Shown here piece after piece: positions 12,401-23,452 of a stretch of 64,000 bases of DNA. This stretch comes from Saururus chinensis. Its lineage: Eukaryota > Streptophyta > Magnoliopsida > Piperales > Saururaceae. The notes beneath the pieces are model-generated. The model was not told where the DNA came from. It saw nothing but the letters and a program-made list of their open reading frames with translations, and searched no databases. Numbering within the stretch: the stretch's first letter is position 1; every line of letters starts with the position of its first letter. Location: the NCBI GenBank assembly GCA_035235625.1, contig CP141143.1:12569092-12633091 (forward strand). The letters run 5' to 3'. A program made the translations under genes and the position numbers.

Positions 12401-15400
12401 TAAAAATCGGTTTAACCTCTGAAGAGGAGGTATTTCCCCTACCAGACTGATCAATTGAATGATATCACTGAGGATTGGCCTGGTTCAGAGTATTCCTATG
12501 TGGTTGTAACTAAGTATGTTGTGCTTACTGTTCACTATCTATGTTCGCTGGTGATGAAGGATTATACGGGTCTGACATGTTAACATGGCAGTGAATAGCT
12601 TGATCCATAATGGAATTTTTTAGTTGGTGGATCAGCCATGGTTGCACATGTTTGTAATATATGGTTTGATGCTATTTGTGTATTGAGTGTATATCCCATC
12701 GGACTATAGTTTTCAAGTGGTATTATGCAGTTCACAGTCTAAATTTGATTATGCTTTTTTAAGGTATTTGCTGCTCCATACAGTTTGAGATTTCCTCGGA
12801 TCGACCTGGTGAGATATGATAAGCCATGGCATGAATGCCTGGATGTCCAATGTAATACGGCTTCCATTTTTATAAAATCATAGCACACTTCAAATTTTGT
12901 AATATTCTATTCGAATGTCCTTTCTGAATTCTTCCTATTTCAGCATTTGTAGAGTTGGTTCACTCAAACAATGGCAATGCACATAGGGGAGCTGACAATG
13001 ATAGCTTGCAGGGTCACAGATCAAAACGGATAAGGTCCTCAAGAAAGGGAGATAATCAGATCAAGTCTGTGGTACCCTGTTATTTTCTTCCGACCGATGT
13101 CACTAGCATAAAGGGCACAACAGGCATATTTACAAATATGATTTTTTGTATCCTGTTCCTGCTCTCTCTCTCTCTCACTCACTCACACCCACCCACCCAG
13201 CCACCCACCCACCCACAAACACCTACTGCCTAGGCACGTACTTGCACGCACCTGCACAGAATGCTTCTACTTTTTGTCCTGTACTTATTTCAAGTTTACA
13301 TGTCTTTCATAGCTGACTGCTTTTCATATTCTCTTTTCTTTGATCAAGCACCAGTTAAACCCTTTTTTTTTGTGTGTGATACTGATAATGATACCTGTCA
13401 GAATAATTTTAGTTTGTTTCATTTTTTTTGGAGGGAAGTTTAGAAAAATATCAACTACTATTTTAACTATTTCATGTACATGTGGATTTTGGTCTGCAAG
13501 TATGAAACTACAACATATCGGTTTGGTTATCCTTCCCCCCTTGACTTGCATAGACATTGTCAATGTGCCTTCTTCCTATTCTGTGGAGCGTTTCCATAAA
13601 AAGGTGGCAGAGAACGGGGGAGCATTCTCAATGAATTTGAATGATGCTGTTACACACTGTATTGCAGCTGAGAGAAAAGGTTTTGGTTACTGATGTTTAT
13701 ATGTATAAATACTATCAATTTTATGGCGCTGAGAAAGTGATTTCCAGCTATATTATTTTCCTCGTTGATTATTTTGCCAGGGATAAAATACCAAGCTGCT
13801 ACTCTTCGTGGAGATGTTATACATTATTCATGGGTCTTGGATTGTTGTTCACAAAAACGTCTTCTGCATTTGCTGCCAAAGTAATTTGCATCTTGTGTAT
13901 TGTGTGTTTTCAGGTTCTTGGCTTACTAGGCTTTTGCCCTTTTGTGATATATTTAGGACTTAAGATTAAATTGATGCAGGTACTTTCTCTTCATTGCGGA
14001 CTCATCAAAAAACAAATTACAAGAAGAAATTGATAAATTTGGTGATTACTATTACTGGGATCTAGACATCAGGGACCTCAAACAAGTAGGTTTCTATGAA
14101 GCATTGCCAAATTTTTTTGGAGTGAAACACGTTTCATCTTTAAATAAAGAAATGTTTCTGTGTGTTTGGTGGTCCAGCTTCTGAGCAACATGGAAAGATT
14201 GAAAGATCAGAAAAGCACTGACTATTATAAAAAGAAGTACTGCCCTTTGGAGAAGTGGACCATTTTTCAGGGTTGCTGCATTTATTTTCTTTCAGTATGC
14301 ACTATGTGAGTAACGTGTTTTTCTCTACTATTCTTATTCCCAAGAATTGAATGCTGAGAATTGACTTATGGGATTGAGTACAAATATGCTGGGTTGTCCA
14401 TTAAACTGGTCAATGCCTAGCCTACTTTAGATAGATATATAAACTTAGCAAACTGAAGTGTTTGGCCATTTTAGTTATGGGATTCACACTTCAGAGCTGG
14501 CTTCAACATGATGAGGTAAGGCCATATGAAACACTTCAGAGCATGTTCCCTCCGTTTACTCATATGAAACATAAAAACCTGATCGGGATCCTAAAAAGTA
14601 AAACGAAGAAAATTGGCAAGTCCTTTTCTTTCATTTTGTAGTTTGATTGCTAGCAGGTTTATCCATTTTTTTCTAGTTGATTAAAGTCTGGAAGGGAGCT
14701 GGCCCTTGTCTGAATGTGATCTGAACTTTTGGTTTGAGCTGGTTAGAAGTCATTTTGTTTTCACTGCTATTGTTGTCAGAATGTGTATCTATGGTAAATG
14801 GATAAAAGTCTAGATATTAGCATAAATTTTTAATTTTTTCTTTAGACCTGGTAGAATTCAGCATAAATCTTTCATCAGTCATGTCAGAATTTCTGCACAG
14901 TTACTTCCAAAATAAGTCATGTCAGTGTAGTAGCCTGGCCTGTCTGCACCACATATATATGGTGGCTTTGGCTATCTATTTTTTGGCATTATTGGCAACG
15001 TAACCTACTTAGCTGTGTCTTTGATTGAAGAAATACAAATTCCCACATTCTTTCCGAGCTAAGCATCAGGAGAATGAAGCTTGAAGTGTCCATGCGAGGT
15101 GGTGAAGTATGTAATGATTTAACATCTGCAACTCATTTAGTTGTTTTTGGAACAGCTGAAGCATGTATGGACATGAATACTATTATTGAAAGGTAAACAA
15201 TTTTGGCTTTAACAGTCCAAAAACTATATGAAATTGATAATTAACCTGAATGTTAATGCTTTCAACTTGCTTTAGTGAGGTTTGGCTAAGGTTGACGATT
15301 GCTGGGATATAGATTAGTTGAAAAAACCAATATCTGTGTACACCATAAATGAACTGAAACAGCCCTGATAAACTGATATTGGGAGATGGTGGGCAATGGA

Positions 15401-17023
15401 ACTTGAGTTGAGATCTGAGGACTTGAATGCCACCTTTCTTGTGCAACCTGTGTCAGCAGGTTCTTGGTGTTCAAACTTCAAATTGCAAGCCTAAAAAGGA
15501 TGAAGCTGATGAGAAAGGTGTCTACCTTTATTGGCTTAGATGGATCAAATGCCATCAGTAGGGATAGCTATGTGCTGAGACGAGGAAGAAGGTTGAGATT
15601 AGAAGAGAGCAGGCTGTTTTTTGGAAGAGAGAAAAGGGGGGAACATGAAGTGCTGAGACGAGGAAGAAGGTTGAGATTAGAAGAGAGCAGGCTGTTTTTT
15701 GGAAGAGAGAAAAGGGGGGAACATGAATATAAGCTAATTAATCTGTATCAGCTAAACTCTGGTTTTTGTTTTTTTTCCCTTTGGAAATGGGCCAGGATTT
15801 ATAGGTTTTGATTATTGTTAGCTTTGAATTTGTGCATGGCAGTCTTCCAACTGTACAAGGTCATTTTCCCTATGACATGAGGTTGCATGTGGTAAGGTAT
15901 CAATGGTTAGAAGATTCATTGAAGGAGATAAGGAAGCTGCAAGAGAGACTGTACTCTCTAAGTCCTGAACTCATGGATGAGTCAAACATCAGAAGGTACG
16001 TATATAAACAGATGAGTATAGAAATGCATGGGCATGAACTGAAAAGCTATGGTAACTTTCCGTGCTTCATACGTTTTTGGAGTCTTCAATGCTAGATTAA
16101 CAGCCTGATCTATGGCACATAATCTGACACCAGTGTCTGCCCAAACCTCCAGTTACTGGGCTCTTAGTAATAAGACCTGACATACTTGTACACTTATAAA
16201 ACACCACCTTATTTTTTTAGTTTACCTAAATTAGGTACATTGTATCTGCAGTCAGGGTATTACGTCTTTTCTGCTTTCTGTTTTATTATATTCATTGGCC
16301 AACACACCAAATGTATTAAATTTTTTCTAATAGATTAAATTTTGGCTTTCTTTAAAATATTCTTTCCTCATCCTCAGAGAAGAACCAAAAATTTCTCGTT
16401 CCTTGGGATTATTAGTAAAACGGGACGTCTCAAATCTGCCTAGTGATTTCTGTAGCACAAAACGGAAAAGAGGTACAACTGGTCATACAAGAGCAAGCAG
16501 AGGTAGAAAGGGAAGCAGATCGGCACGTGCTAGGCTTGGAAGCCGGCCTACCAGAATAGACCAAAGCAGTGAATCTTCAGAAGAAACTTGTAAAACCAAA
16601 ACTGAAGTGAGGGAACAGCCTCGGGACATGTATGTAGCAGCAGGTTTTAGGGATAACACTCGAGAAGGCCATACACAAGTAATATCCCAGCAGAAAGGGA
16701 GTGCCAGAAACCATGAAGCAGGAGGGTCTAACGATGTTGAGGCAGAGGATCAAACTAGCACCCAAGATGAAGGAAAGGCTATAGGGACTAATATTGATAA
16801 CCAAATTGAAGAAGGAAAAAAGAAATATTGGACAAATAATATTGATCCGGTTCAGGCAATGTTATTGGACATGATACCAAGTCTCAGTTCTGCGAAAGCT
16901 GACAAAGAAATTGAAAAAAATGTCACAGATGAAATAAATTCGAAAGTGGCATCAGAGGCGAACCCCGGAAAAAAGAAGGTTAGTTACAAAGACATTGCTG
17001 GTCAGTTGTTGAAGGACTTGTGA
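3440..17023 (+). CDS. LIG4: DNA ligase 4 (LIG4), 27 exons
   Basis: ATP-dependent DNA ligase that seals double-strand breaks in non-homologous end joining, working with XRCC4 in the nucleus. Exons: 3440-3799, 3990-4081, 4437-4522, 4608-4744, 5307-5381, 6144-6235, 6804-6875, 7026-7105, 7951-7988, 8111-8117, 8253-8408, 8618-8693, 9925-10049, 10162-10196, 10426-10484, 11106-11189, 12113-12205, 12279-12327, 12764-12851, 12944-13147, 13554-13679, 13781-13880, 13980-14085, 14178-14305, 15031-15192, 15843-15995, 16378-17023. They sum to 3429 nt (1142 aa plus stop) with every phase consistent and GT-AG borders. Landmarks: N-terminal ligase domain (RGSYGLKESVLAT); adenylation motif I ECKFDG with nucleophile Lys261; motif III ILDGEMLVWD (about 307); motif IV DEGIVLKD (425); motif V WLKLKP (446); first BRCT (about 655-750); XRCC4-binding linker YYYWDLD (about 760); second BRCT (about 808-912); basic plant-type tail ending KKKVSYKDIAGQLLKDL. 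All catalytic motifs are intact. An in-frame ATG at 3455 is an alternative start. Arabidopsis LIG4 is slightly longer, mainly in the variable tail. Confidence 0.95.
7572..7653. repeat. 41-bp perfect tandem duplication in LIG4 intron 8
   Basis: Two adjacent identical 41-bp units (7572-7612 and 7613-7653), each starting TAGAGCAGTTTCAAGTACC, lie in the intron between exons 8 and 9. No coding role. Identity between copies suggests a recent duplication. Confidence 0.85.
8111..8117 (+). other. LIG4: 7-nt micro-exon of LIG4 (exon 10)
   Basis: Exon 9 ends ...CGACAG at 7988 and exon 11 begins AT-GTT-GCA-TTT at 8253. Joining them directly breaks the frame and loses the conserved QLCYVAFD segment of plant LIG4. 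Seven bases, TTGTGTT, flanked by TTTGTGCAG on the left and GTATCC on the right, restore Q-L-C-Y-V-A-F-D exactly. The flanking introns are 122 and 135 bp. Confidence 0.85.
8817..9590 (+). mobile_element. Candidate non-autonomous Helitron in LIG4 intron 12
   Basis: The element would start TCATACTACTATATAAAGC after an A at 8816 and end TTGCTAG before a T at 9591, matching the Helitron rule A|TC...CTRR|T. An 8-nt spacer upstream of the end follows a perfect 6-bp hairpin (AATGCA-TG-TGCATT, 9569-9582), the expected subterminal stem-loop. It has no terminal inverted repeats, no target duplication and no Rep/helicase coding region. It explains why this intron (1231 bp) is the longest in the gene. Confidence 0.6.
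11787..12024. mobile_element. Mutator-type MITE in LIG4 intron 16
   Basis: A 238-bp element with long imperfect terminal inverted repeats of about 60 bp; the arms share CTTGCATCCTGGTGA and TAGCATC blocks in inverted orientation. It is bordered by a perfect 9-bp direct repeat TAATATTTA (11778-11786 and 12025-12033). A 9-bp target duplication with long inverted repeats is characteristic of Mutator-like elements. It has no coding capacity, so it is non-autonomous. Confidence 0.75.
13169..13220. repeat. CT / CACC microsatellite in LIG4 intron 20
   Basis: A run of CT dinucleotides passes into CACT, then into CCCA and CCACC repeats, starting about 20 bp after the exon 20 donor. Low-complexity sequence inside an intron with no further signal. 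Confidence 0.8.
15572..15727. repeat. 78-bp perfect tandem duplication in LIG4 intron 25
   Basis: Two adjacent 78-bp copies (15572-15649, 15650-15727) start GTGCTGAGACGAGGAAGAAG and end GGGGGGAACATGAA. The unit is 26 codons long, so an open frame runs through both copies (15464-15811). The conserved LIG4 protein joins exon 25 directly to exon 26 across this region, so the repeat is placed in the intron. Confidence 0.85.
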
Positions 17024-18718
17024 CGTTGTATCATATCAACTTATGTAAACAAGTTGTATATCTGGAACTTTGTGCTCTAAGATCATCATGGGGTGAATGA
17101 ATTTCACAGAAACAACAGGTACTTAACTGCGTGGTTGGTCTCTAGTCGAGTTGTTTGTTGAGTCAGTCGTAGTGTGACTGTGAGATAGAAATGTCTTTTT
17201 ATATTTAAAAAGAAAATGATAGAGAGAGAAAGCAGCGTAGCCATTCTGCAAATACTCATCAAAGAATGGTGGATTCTAAACTACTAAAGTGAGATAAACC
17301 ATTGTTGGGAAGGCTTGAATGTAGCTCCAGATTTACCGTCACGGTCAGGAAAGAAATGGGGCATCATATCAGTATCCGCACCAAGGAATTTCTGTGTTCT
17401 ACAGATCATGATATCGAGGAATCTGCTAACTAATGTAGTAATACGCTTTCTGTTAAATCTTAAGGCTTGGAAATGGCCTTCGAGGTGTCGAGTGGTGTCC
17501 TTCAAGAGGAAGTATGGAATAAGATGGCTTCCAGAATTCAGACAGAGCTCGAGCCCTACATGATTAGTCCGACGGATTGGCCCGTCATCCCTCAGCCCCG
17601 TTTTACAGCCTGAACGGAATAACCATTGAGCCCTGATCTTCCCCCACCAATAGCCACAAGTCTGGCTTTGAACGTGATCTCTCAAAGGGCCCCAATGACA
17701 TGTAAGGATGACATGAAACCCTAAACCGTAATCTATGAGTCATGTGATACGTATAAATCATGGTCACTTGATTCCCATCTAAAGGCCAAAAATAGAGAAT
17801 TAGAGTATTTCAATCAACCTTCATTGAGAATCAGATGACCAAGATTTGTGCAACTCACTTGGCTCATAAATACAATACAGTGGTTCATAAATGTAAAACG
17901 AATTTGCTCTATGCACCTTTTAAGATGCCCAAGTTCATATAAATGGAGCTTATATAATCCTTAGGATAAGCCCGGGGCTTGATGGCTTGCAATTAAGCTT
18001 TTACTCTCATGTTAACCTTTTCCATCTTATATAGCCCAACATGAGCTTGGGCTTGATCCGACAGCTCCGGATAGCATGAGCTTTGCGAGCCTTTGAAATG
18101 AGCCCAGGCTTAAGGTTGGCCTCATCCTAACATGCCTCTTATAATATTATACTCCCTCTATCTTACATTTAGGAAAAAAAAATTTGTTTCGTATTTATAA
18201 CTCTATTTTGTTTAACTTAAATGGTTAAAAAACTATTTTTTTAAATGTAACCATCAAGAGGCAATAAAATAACCATTTTTTTAAATATAACTATTAATAT
18301 TAGACAAAAGGGAATAAGTATCTAAAGTAGTCAACACAAAAAACAAGTGAACACCATCATATACAAAAAAAAATAAAGTTTCTACGTGTTGGAGCAGGGA
18401 TGTGCGCCAAATGCTTTCGCCCTGCGGCGATTTTCCTGCCTGCCCAATGATATACGCTCACCATCATATTCTTATTGATTTGCCGCCAGCGCATGATACT
18501 CATAATAACTTGTTCCTAAAAAAAAGATTCTGGAAGCTTTACCATACACTATTGGTTTCTACTCAACAACCTATAAAACGAAAGATTAACATGAACACAA
18601 AAATTAAAAAGAAGAAATTTCAGTCCCCAAAATTTTTTTTAAAAACAAATTTCTAAGTTGTGTTAAAAATGTTCTTGTGTGTTTTGGGCCGAGGAGTGTG
18701 GGGTCAAATCAATAGCAT
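17024..18718. other. Intergenic region between LIG4 and the B-box gene
   Basis: This stretch contains the 3' flank of LIG4 and, on the opposite strand, the 3' flank of the B-box gene; the two genes are convergent. Open frames at 17284-17685 (-) and 17315-17563 (+) overlap each other and match no family I know. A Stowaway-type MITE lies at 18152-18318. No other gene is seen. Confidence 0.6.
18152..18318. mobile_element. Stowaway-type MITE
   Basis: It starts CTCCCTCTATCTTACATTTA after TA (18150-18151) and ends in ACAAAAGGGAATAAG before TA (18319-18320), with an internal inverted block AACTATTAATATTAG. End sequence, TA target and length (167 bp) fit the Tc1/mariner-related Stowaway group seen several times in this window. 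The right terminal repeat is diverged. Confidence 0.65.
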
Positions 18719-19489
18719 TTAGCACTCGGCCCAACCTTCCTCCTCCTCATCCTTGTTTAATTTTTTGACCTTGATCATCGTTACCTTTCTGAGCCTCGAC
18801 TCGGCCGCGACGATCACACTCGCCGGCACGCCTGAGCAGCCCTCCAGCTTCTTCAGCTTGGCCCTCGTCCCGCCTCGCGGCCCGCACCCGTTGGAAGCGA
18901 ACCAGAGCGAGGCGGCGAGGCACACTCGGAGCGGCAGCGCCGTTGATTTCTGAGAGCGCCACGCTCCCAGGGCGCGAAGCGCGACCGAGGACAGGCGCCG
19001 CCAAGCGCTCCACCCCAGTCGCCGGCACCAGCTCTCCAGAATGCCTTCCGCCCTCGCGTCCACAGGTCGCACCCGCCTACTCCTTCCGCTTCCGGTTGCA
19101 GAGATCGCCGAGCCGGACCTCGCGGTTCTCCTGGACTTCGGGTGGAGCTGCTGTCCTTTGCAGCGTTCTGAATTGGCGGTGAATGAGCCAGAGGTGGAAG
19201 CGCATGTGAGAGAGGAATCGCAGTCCGACGATTCACAGGGCGAATCCGGACTCTCCGAGGAGCAGGAGCAGGAGCGGCAGAGGGGAGAGTCAGGGCGGAA
19301 TCCGACGCCGGAGAAGGAGCATCCAGAGAAGGCGCGGCAGCGGGGGCAGAGGAGCTCCCGGGCGTGGCGGGCAACGAGGAAGTTGGCCTGGTGGACGTGG
19401 GCGTCGCAGTGGAAGCAGAGGAAAGCGGCGTCAGAAATGCAGTGGAGTCGAGCCGGGGAGCCGCAGAGCTCGCAGGCCCTGCCCTCCAT
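18719..19489 (-). CDS. BBX32: BBX32-like single B-box zinc-finger protein
   Basis: Intronless, 256 aa, GC-rich. Residues 6-42 form one B-box: C6-x2-C9, C17, D20, C25-x2-C28, H33 and H42 are all present (CELC...LHC...FLCFHC...VHQANFLVARH). A second B-box and a CCT domain are absent, placing it in the class with one B-box. The C-terminal half carries the block typical of Arabidopsis BBX32: GILESWCRRLG, a CLAASLWFA segment, LKKLEGCSGVPASVIVAAES, and an acidic EEEEGWAE end. BBX32 acts in light signalling by binding other B-box proteins and HY5-linked complexes rather than DNA; the same role is inferred here. It is convergent with LIG4. The start at 19489 is chosen because the B-box begins five residues later. 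Family assignment is firm; exact orthology to BBX32 rather than BBX30/31 is inferred. Confidence 0.88.
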   Translation of the reverse strand: MEGRACELCGSPARLHCISDAAFLCFHCDAHVHQANFLVARHARELLCPRCRAFSGCSFSGVGFRPDSPLCRSCSCSSESPDSPCESSDCDSSLTCASTSGSFTANSERCKGQQLHPKSRRTARSGSAISATGSGRSRRVRPVDARAEGILESWCRRLGWSAWRRLSSVALRALGAWRSQKSTALPLRVCLAASLWFASNGCGPRGGTRAKLKKLEGCSGVPASVIVAAESRLRKVTMIKVKKLNKDEEEEGWAEC

Positions 19490-22400
19490 TTCCGATATTT
19501 CTCCGGGAAACCAGTCTTCTGAGAAAGAGACGTGGACGAAAGACGGTTACGATCCAGTGAGACGCTCGTCTAAAAAAAGGGGAGGGGTGGGCGGTTGTTG
19601 AAGGCGGTAGCGTGGGGTTCGGGTTTAGGGTTTGAAATAAACAAATAAATAAGTAAACGGGGCCGGGAAACCGGAAACCGGTTATGTGGAGGAGTACCGC
19701 GGTTTGGTTCGGTCATTTATGGAGGAATGGAATTTGGAAATGGAAGAGAAGCGGTGAGAGGCTCCTCCCTTCCTGTCCACAAAACTTAGTCCCCATCGAA
19801 CTTGTCCCTACTCTTTGTTAGGAAGTTAGTTTGAGTACGATTTCACGCGCGTTAGTATAAATTCAGGTTTTCAGAGTTGTCGGATTGAGATTCCCTTCCT
19901 GTCCACAAAAATTGTCTACATTGTACTGTAGACAAATTGACATTTATTACAAGAACAGTTAGATAGTATTGCGTATCATCAAAAGAAGGATTTATTAATT
20001 GCATGAAGCAGCAAAGTCGAATAGGTTGATAATGGAGGGCTAGTAGCGAGACGGGTACTTGAAAAAGACATCTCACATTCACAACGGCGAGGCTTGTTCC
20101 GCGGGGAGTCCAATCAGTCCTTACTCGTTTATTTTTCCGCATCAGTGTGGGAACAATTCACTTGACACGTATTAGCCCGTCAAGAAGACCTGAAGTCAGC
20201 ATTCAGCATCCACTAGGTGGTGTACAAACGAACACTTCATTCGTTGTCCACACTTTCCCATCTTTTTACAAAGGGAAGCAAAGGTCCATTCTATATTACG
20301 ATAAGTTTGCATGGCTGTCATTTCCCGTTTCAATCACATAAATATTTTTTTTGGGTACACAGCCCTCTATAATTGCCGACATCCCCATTTCGTCTGCTGG
20401 AATTTGTTTCTCGCTCACGGAAAGGATTTAAGGATCGTCAAATCCTTATAGAATTGAAGTCATTACGTGTCCAAGAGAAGGAAATTTGTGGGGACTTATT
20501 TTTGTTTTGGACGTTTTTGGGGTGTGCTTGCGATTGCTGTCACTCGGCAAGGAAAAGGGCCTGACAAAGGGAAAGGGGGGAGGGATCGCTTTGCGTGTAA
20601 TGCTGTCCAAGAATTTGGCTCTGGCCCAGAGGCCCCACTTTCCCTTACAAAAGAAAAGAGATAAGGAAGAACGGACAGAAAGCCGTGGTCAACAACCACT
20701 TCCACCACAATTCCCTTCCCATGCCAAGATCCATCCTCATCCCATCCTAATCAGTCAAGCCGCGGGCAGAAGAAACAAAGCGAAAGTTCCTGAAACCACA
20801 ACGTCCGTTGCCTGCCACACAATTCACACACCCACAAAACTACACAAGTCTCAGCATCACCAAGCAAGAGAAGAGATCCTCACATAACACTTCCAACCTC
20901 GCGACACGCGCATTAAATAAAAAACTCGCCTCCAGCATCTGAACCTGGGCGAGGCCATGTGTCTGACCAGGAAACAACATGCCCATAAAGTGAATATTGA
21001 CTTGGACGTGTGGAGAGGAATAAGGTGAAGAAGAGAAGTATCTGCAGCTCTGCCGGTTGGGCAGCTTTTCCTTGTTTTCTCTGCTCGTTGGTTTGCAAAA
21101 CCGCTCAGGGGCTACGAGACAAGTGTCGATGTTTGCACGGTGCGTAGAAGGAGAGAGTGGAGCCCATCCTATTCCCATGATTTGTCAGAATAAAACTTGT
21201 GGAGCAAAGAGTTCTTGGGTGGACGCACAAGTACGCAACCAAACCAAACCAAATTAACAGTGTAGTTTGCTGGACCAGAACGGACGTTGCATCCGTGGCT
21301 GCGAAGAGTTTTTAGTGCTCACTGATATTTTTTACGCATACAAAGACGAGCTCGGCGTGAAACATTAAAAGCACTTTCCTGCGGCTGCCGCTCACCGCTG
21401 CACAACAGTGCAGGCTCGGCGTGGAGCTCGTGACCCCCACCCCACCGCTCAATGTCCTACAGCAAAGTTCAGAAGAAGTTATTGATCCGCACCCCTGTCA
21501 GGAACATTGAAGAGAAAACACTGACACCCATCGCCACCCACTTATTTGCTAACCACGTTGTCCATTCACTTTGATTTTTATTTGATGCCCATCGCTCATG
21601 CTCGTCCTGTCAGAAAACTGAATGCTCATCAAAACTCTTAACAACAAGAGTGTAAATCACATGCAAGACCGAGGCAGCTTAGTTTACTTAAATGTTGGTT
21701 CTAAACAACCAATTAAGCAAATGCACCCTAAAGTCTGGCAAACAATTCCTTTTGGGAGCACAAAGATACGAAGCAAAAATTCCACACCGTCAGTTGGGAT
21801 AGGATATGAAGGAGTGAACGGAGTGGAGCCTTTGAATTCAACGTTGCGCTAATATGTAAATTCATGTAGTACAGAAAACTTGGCACCTTATTAAACATGA
21901 GGAGTCAATTTTGGTTTGAGGTTATGCGATTCAAATATTTTAAAGGTTAACATGGGAGCCCTTTATGAGATAAATGGTATATGTGCTAATATGTGTATTG
22001 TTGGTCTCAAATATCAAACGGTTTACATATATTCCTTATGCTGAGTACATTGCCATTGAAGAATTTAAAAATACTTTTCACTGGGGATGAGTGGTATAAA
22101 GGGAGCCAAAAAGATAAAGTAATGTAACACTCCTTAGTTAAAACTCTAGGGGAGCTGTTGTTAAAGAATTTCAAAATTTTATTACTACGATTGATCAGCC
22201 TGAGAGGCAATCAATCAAACTACCTAATTTTTTTGATAGTCACTTTATCAATCGATCGGTACAGGAAGTGATCGATCTATCAGTATATATCACAAAACAA
22301 TGGGATTATAGTCGAATGATCGATTGCACAATCAATTGGTCTGACAATTAATTCAAATAATTTTAATTTTATTTCCAATTTTGAATGAAGTGTTGCATCT

Positions 22401-22524
22401 CTTTGAAAGGGATGTCATCCCAAATCATAAAAGAAGAGTTTTTTACTCATAAAATAAGCATATTTGATTTCAACACTTGATTTCATCAATATACCTTAAT
22501 TTCTATTATAACATGTGGCATGGG
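19490..22524. other. Intergenic region upstream of the B-box gene
   Basis: The first 200-300 bp are GC-rich and probably hold the B-box gene's 5' UTR and promoter; no clear TATA box was found on the minus strand. Further out the sequence is mixed, with short open frames on both strands (for example 20486-20887 + and 20840-21178 -) that overlap and resemble nothing known. No gene or RNA is supported. Confidence 0.5.
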
Positions 22525-23157
22525 TATTTGTTTATGAAATGTAAATTATGATATGATGCACAAGTAAAATGGATATGTGTGATTGTCCATGTGAATGGGC
22601 GTGGTGAATGATTATGTGATGAATATTTTGTTAATTATGCATATGTTGTCACTATGAGTATTTTCCGTATTAAAACCCTTGTCGAACATTAACTCACTCC
22701 TCTTTGTTTTGTATTTTATTTTGAGGTTGTATGTCGTGTCATGCAGATTGTTTAGACGGGCTCTATATTGAGCACAAGGACAGTGCCGATCATTGAGGGG
22801 AAGAGTTTATAAAGGTGACTTGATTATGTTAGTTTCATTACATGTTATATTGAGATATATACTTTTGATTATACTTCGCACTTTGTTAGCTATTGTTGGC
22901 TTAGACTTATGTTAGCCATTGTAAGCTTGTTTATGTTAAGACTTTTGATGTGAGTATGAGTGGGCTAAAATTTTTAATTAGTAGTTATTTATTAGTTCTA
23001 TTTACTTTTGTACAAAGTATTTGTGTGCAACTTCATAGTGTGTTTTACCCAAAAATGAGTTAAGTCATCTGCAATCTAACTCCACTTGGTCGCGCCATAT
23101 AACCGCATTCTCCTTGGATCGGGTTTAGCTCGGGGTAGCGTGTACCACGGTGTGACA
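22525..23157 (-). mobile_element. Truncated LTR fragment of long-LTR family B
   Basis: Read on the minus strand this begins TGTCACACCGTGG, then matches by eye the first 600-700 bp of the LTRs at 37334 and 52323: the block around TTGGATCGGGTTTAGCTCG (CCGAACCCAGTC-type on the other copies), the GTCATGCAGATT...GGGCTCTAT-TTGAGCA block, and the ATGAT-type repeats. The inner end is missing, so it is a fragment rather than a full solo LTR. Confidence 0.6.
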
Positions 23158-23452
23158 CTTTTAATTTTGTTTTGTTACAAAATAATTAGGTTGGTTATCT
23201 TACATTGAATATTACACAAAGGTTGAAATGGGGGAGGATTTTCAGTGTGTTTGTACCTTTTTGTTGGATTTATATCTTTAGTAAAAAAATGATGAAAGAT
23301 AATTTATATTTGAGTGTTGTTTATATGCAACCGGTACAAGCCTGCGTGCATGTACTGGTTGCTTTGGGGCCACGAGACGTCCGGAATACAATGGGCGTGC
23401 AAGATTTTTAATCTTACATGCCCCATAATATATGAGATCCAACAACTCGCTA

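Noticed and set aside
14475-14516. Possible extra LIG4 exon after exon 24 (TTAG acceptor, GGTAAGG donor)
   Set aside because: The strong GTGAGT donor at 14306 joins directly to 15031 in phase and gives the spacing of the second BRCT seen in other plant LIG4 proteins; adding this exon lengthens the domain with unrelated residues.
15464-15811. 115-codon frame in intron 25 as a LIG4 exon
   Set aside because: Joining exon 25 to exon 26 (15192 to 15843) gives a continuous BRCT; the frame includes a perfect tandem duplication and no conserved residues.
17284-17685. 133-codon minus-strand frame between LIG4 and the B-box gene
   Set aside because: No recognisable domain, and the opposite strand is equally open over much of it.
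19041-19601. 186-codon + strand frame over the B-box gene
   Set aside because: Antisense shadow of the GC-rich B-box coding sequence.
20486-21178. Overlapping frames on both strands upstream of the B-box gene
   Set aside because: No similarity to any family I know and no exon signals; frames on both strands are similar in length.
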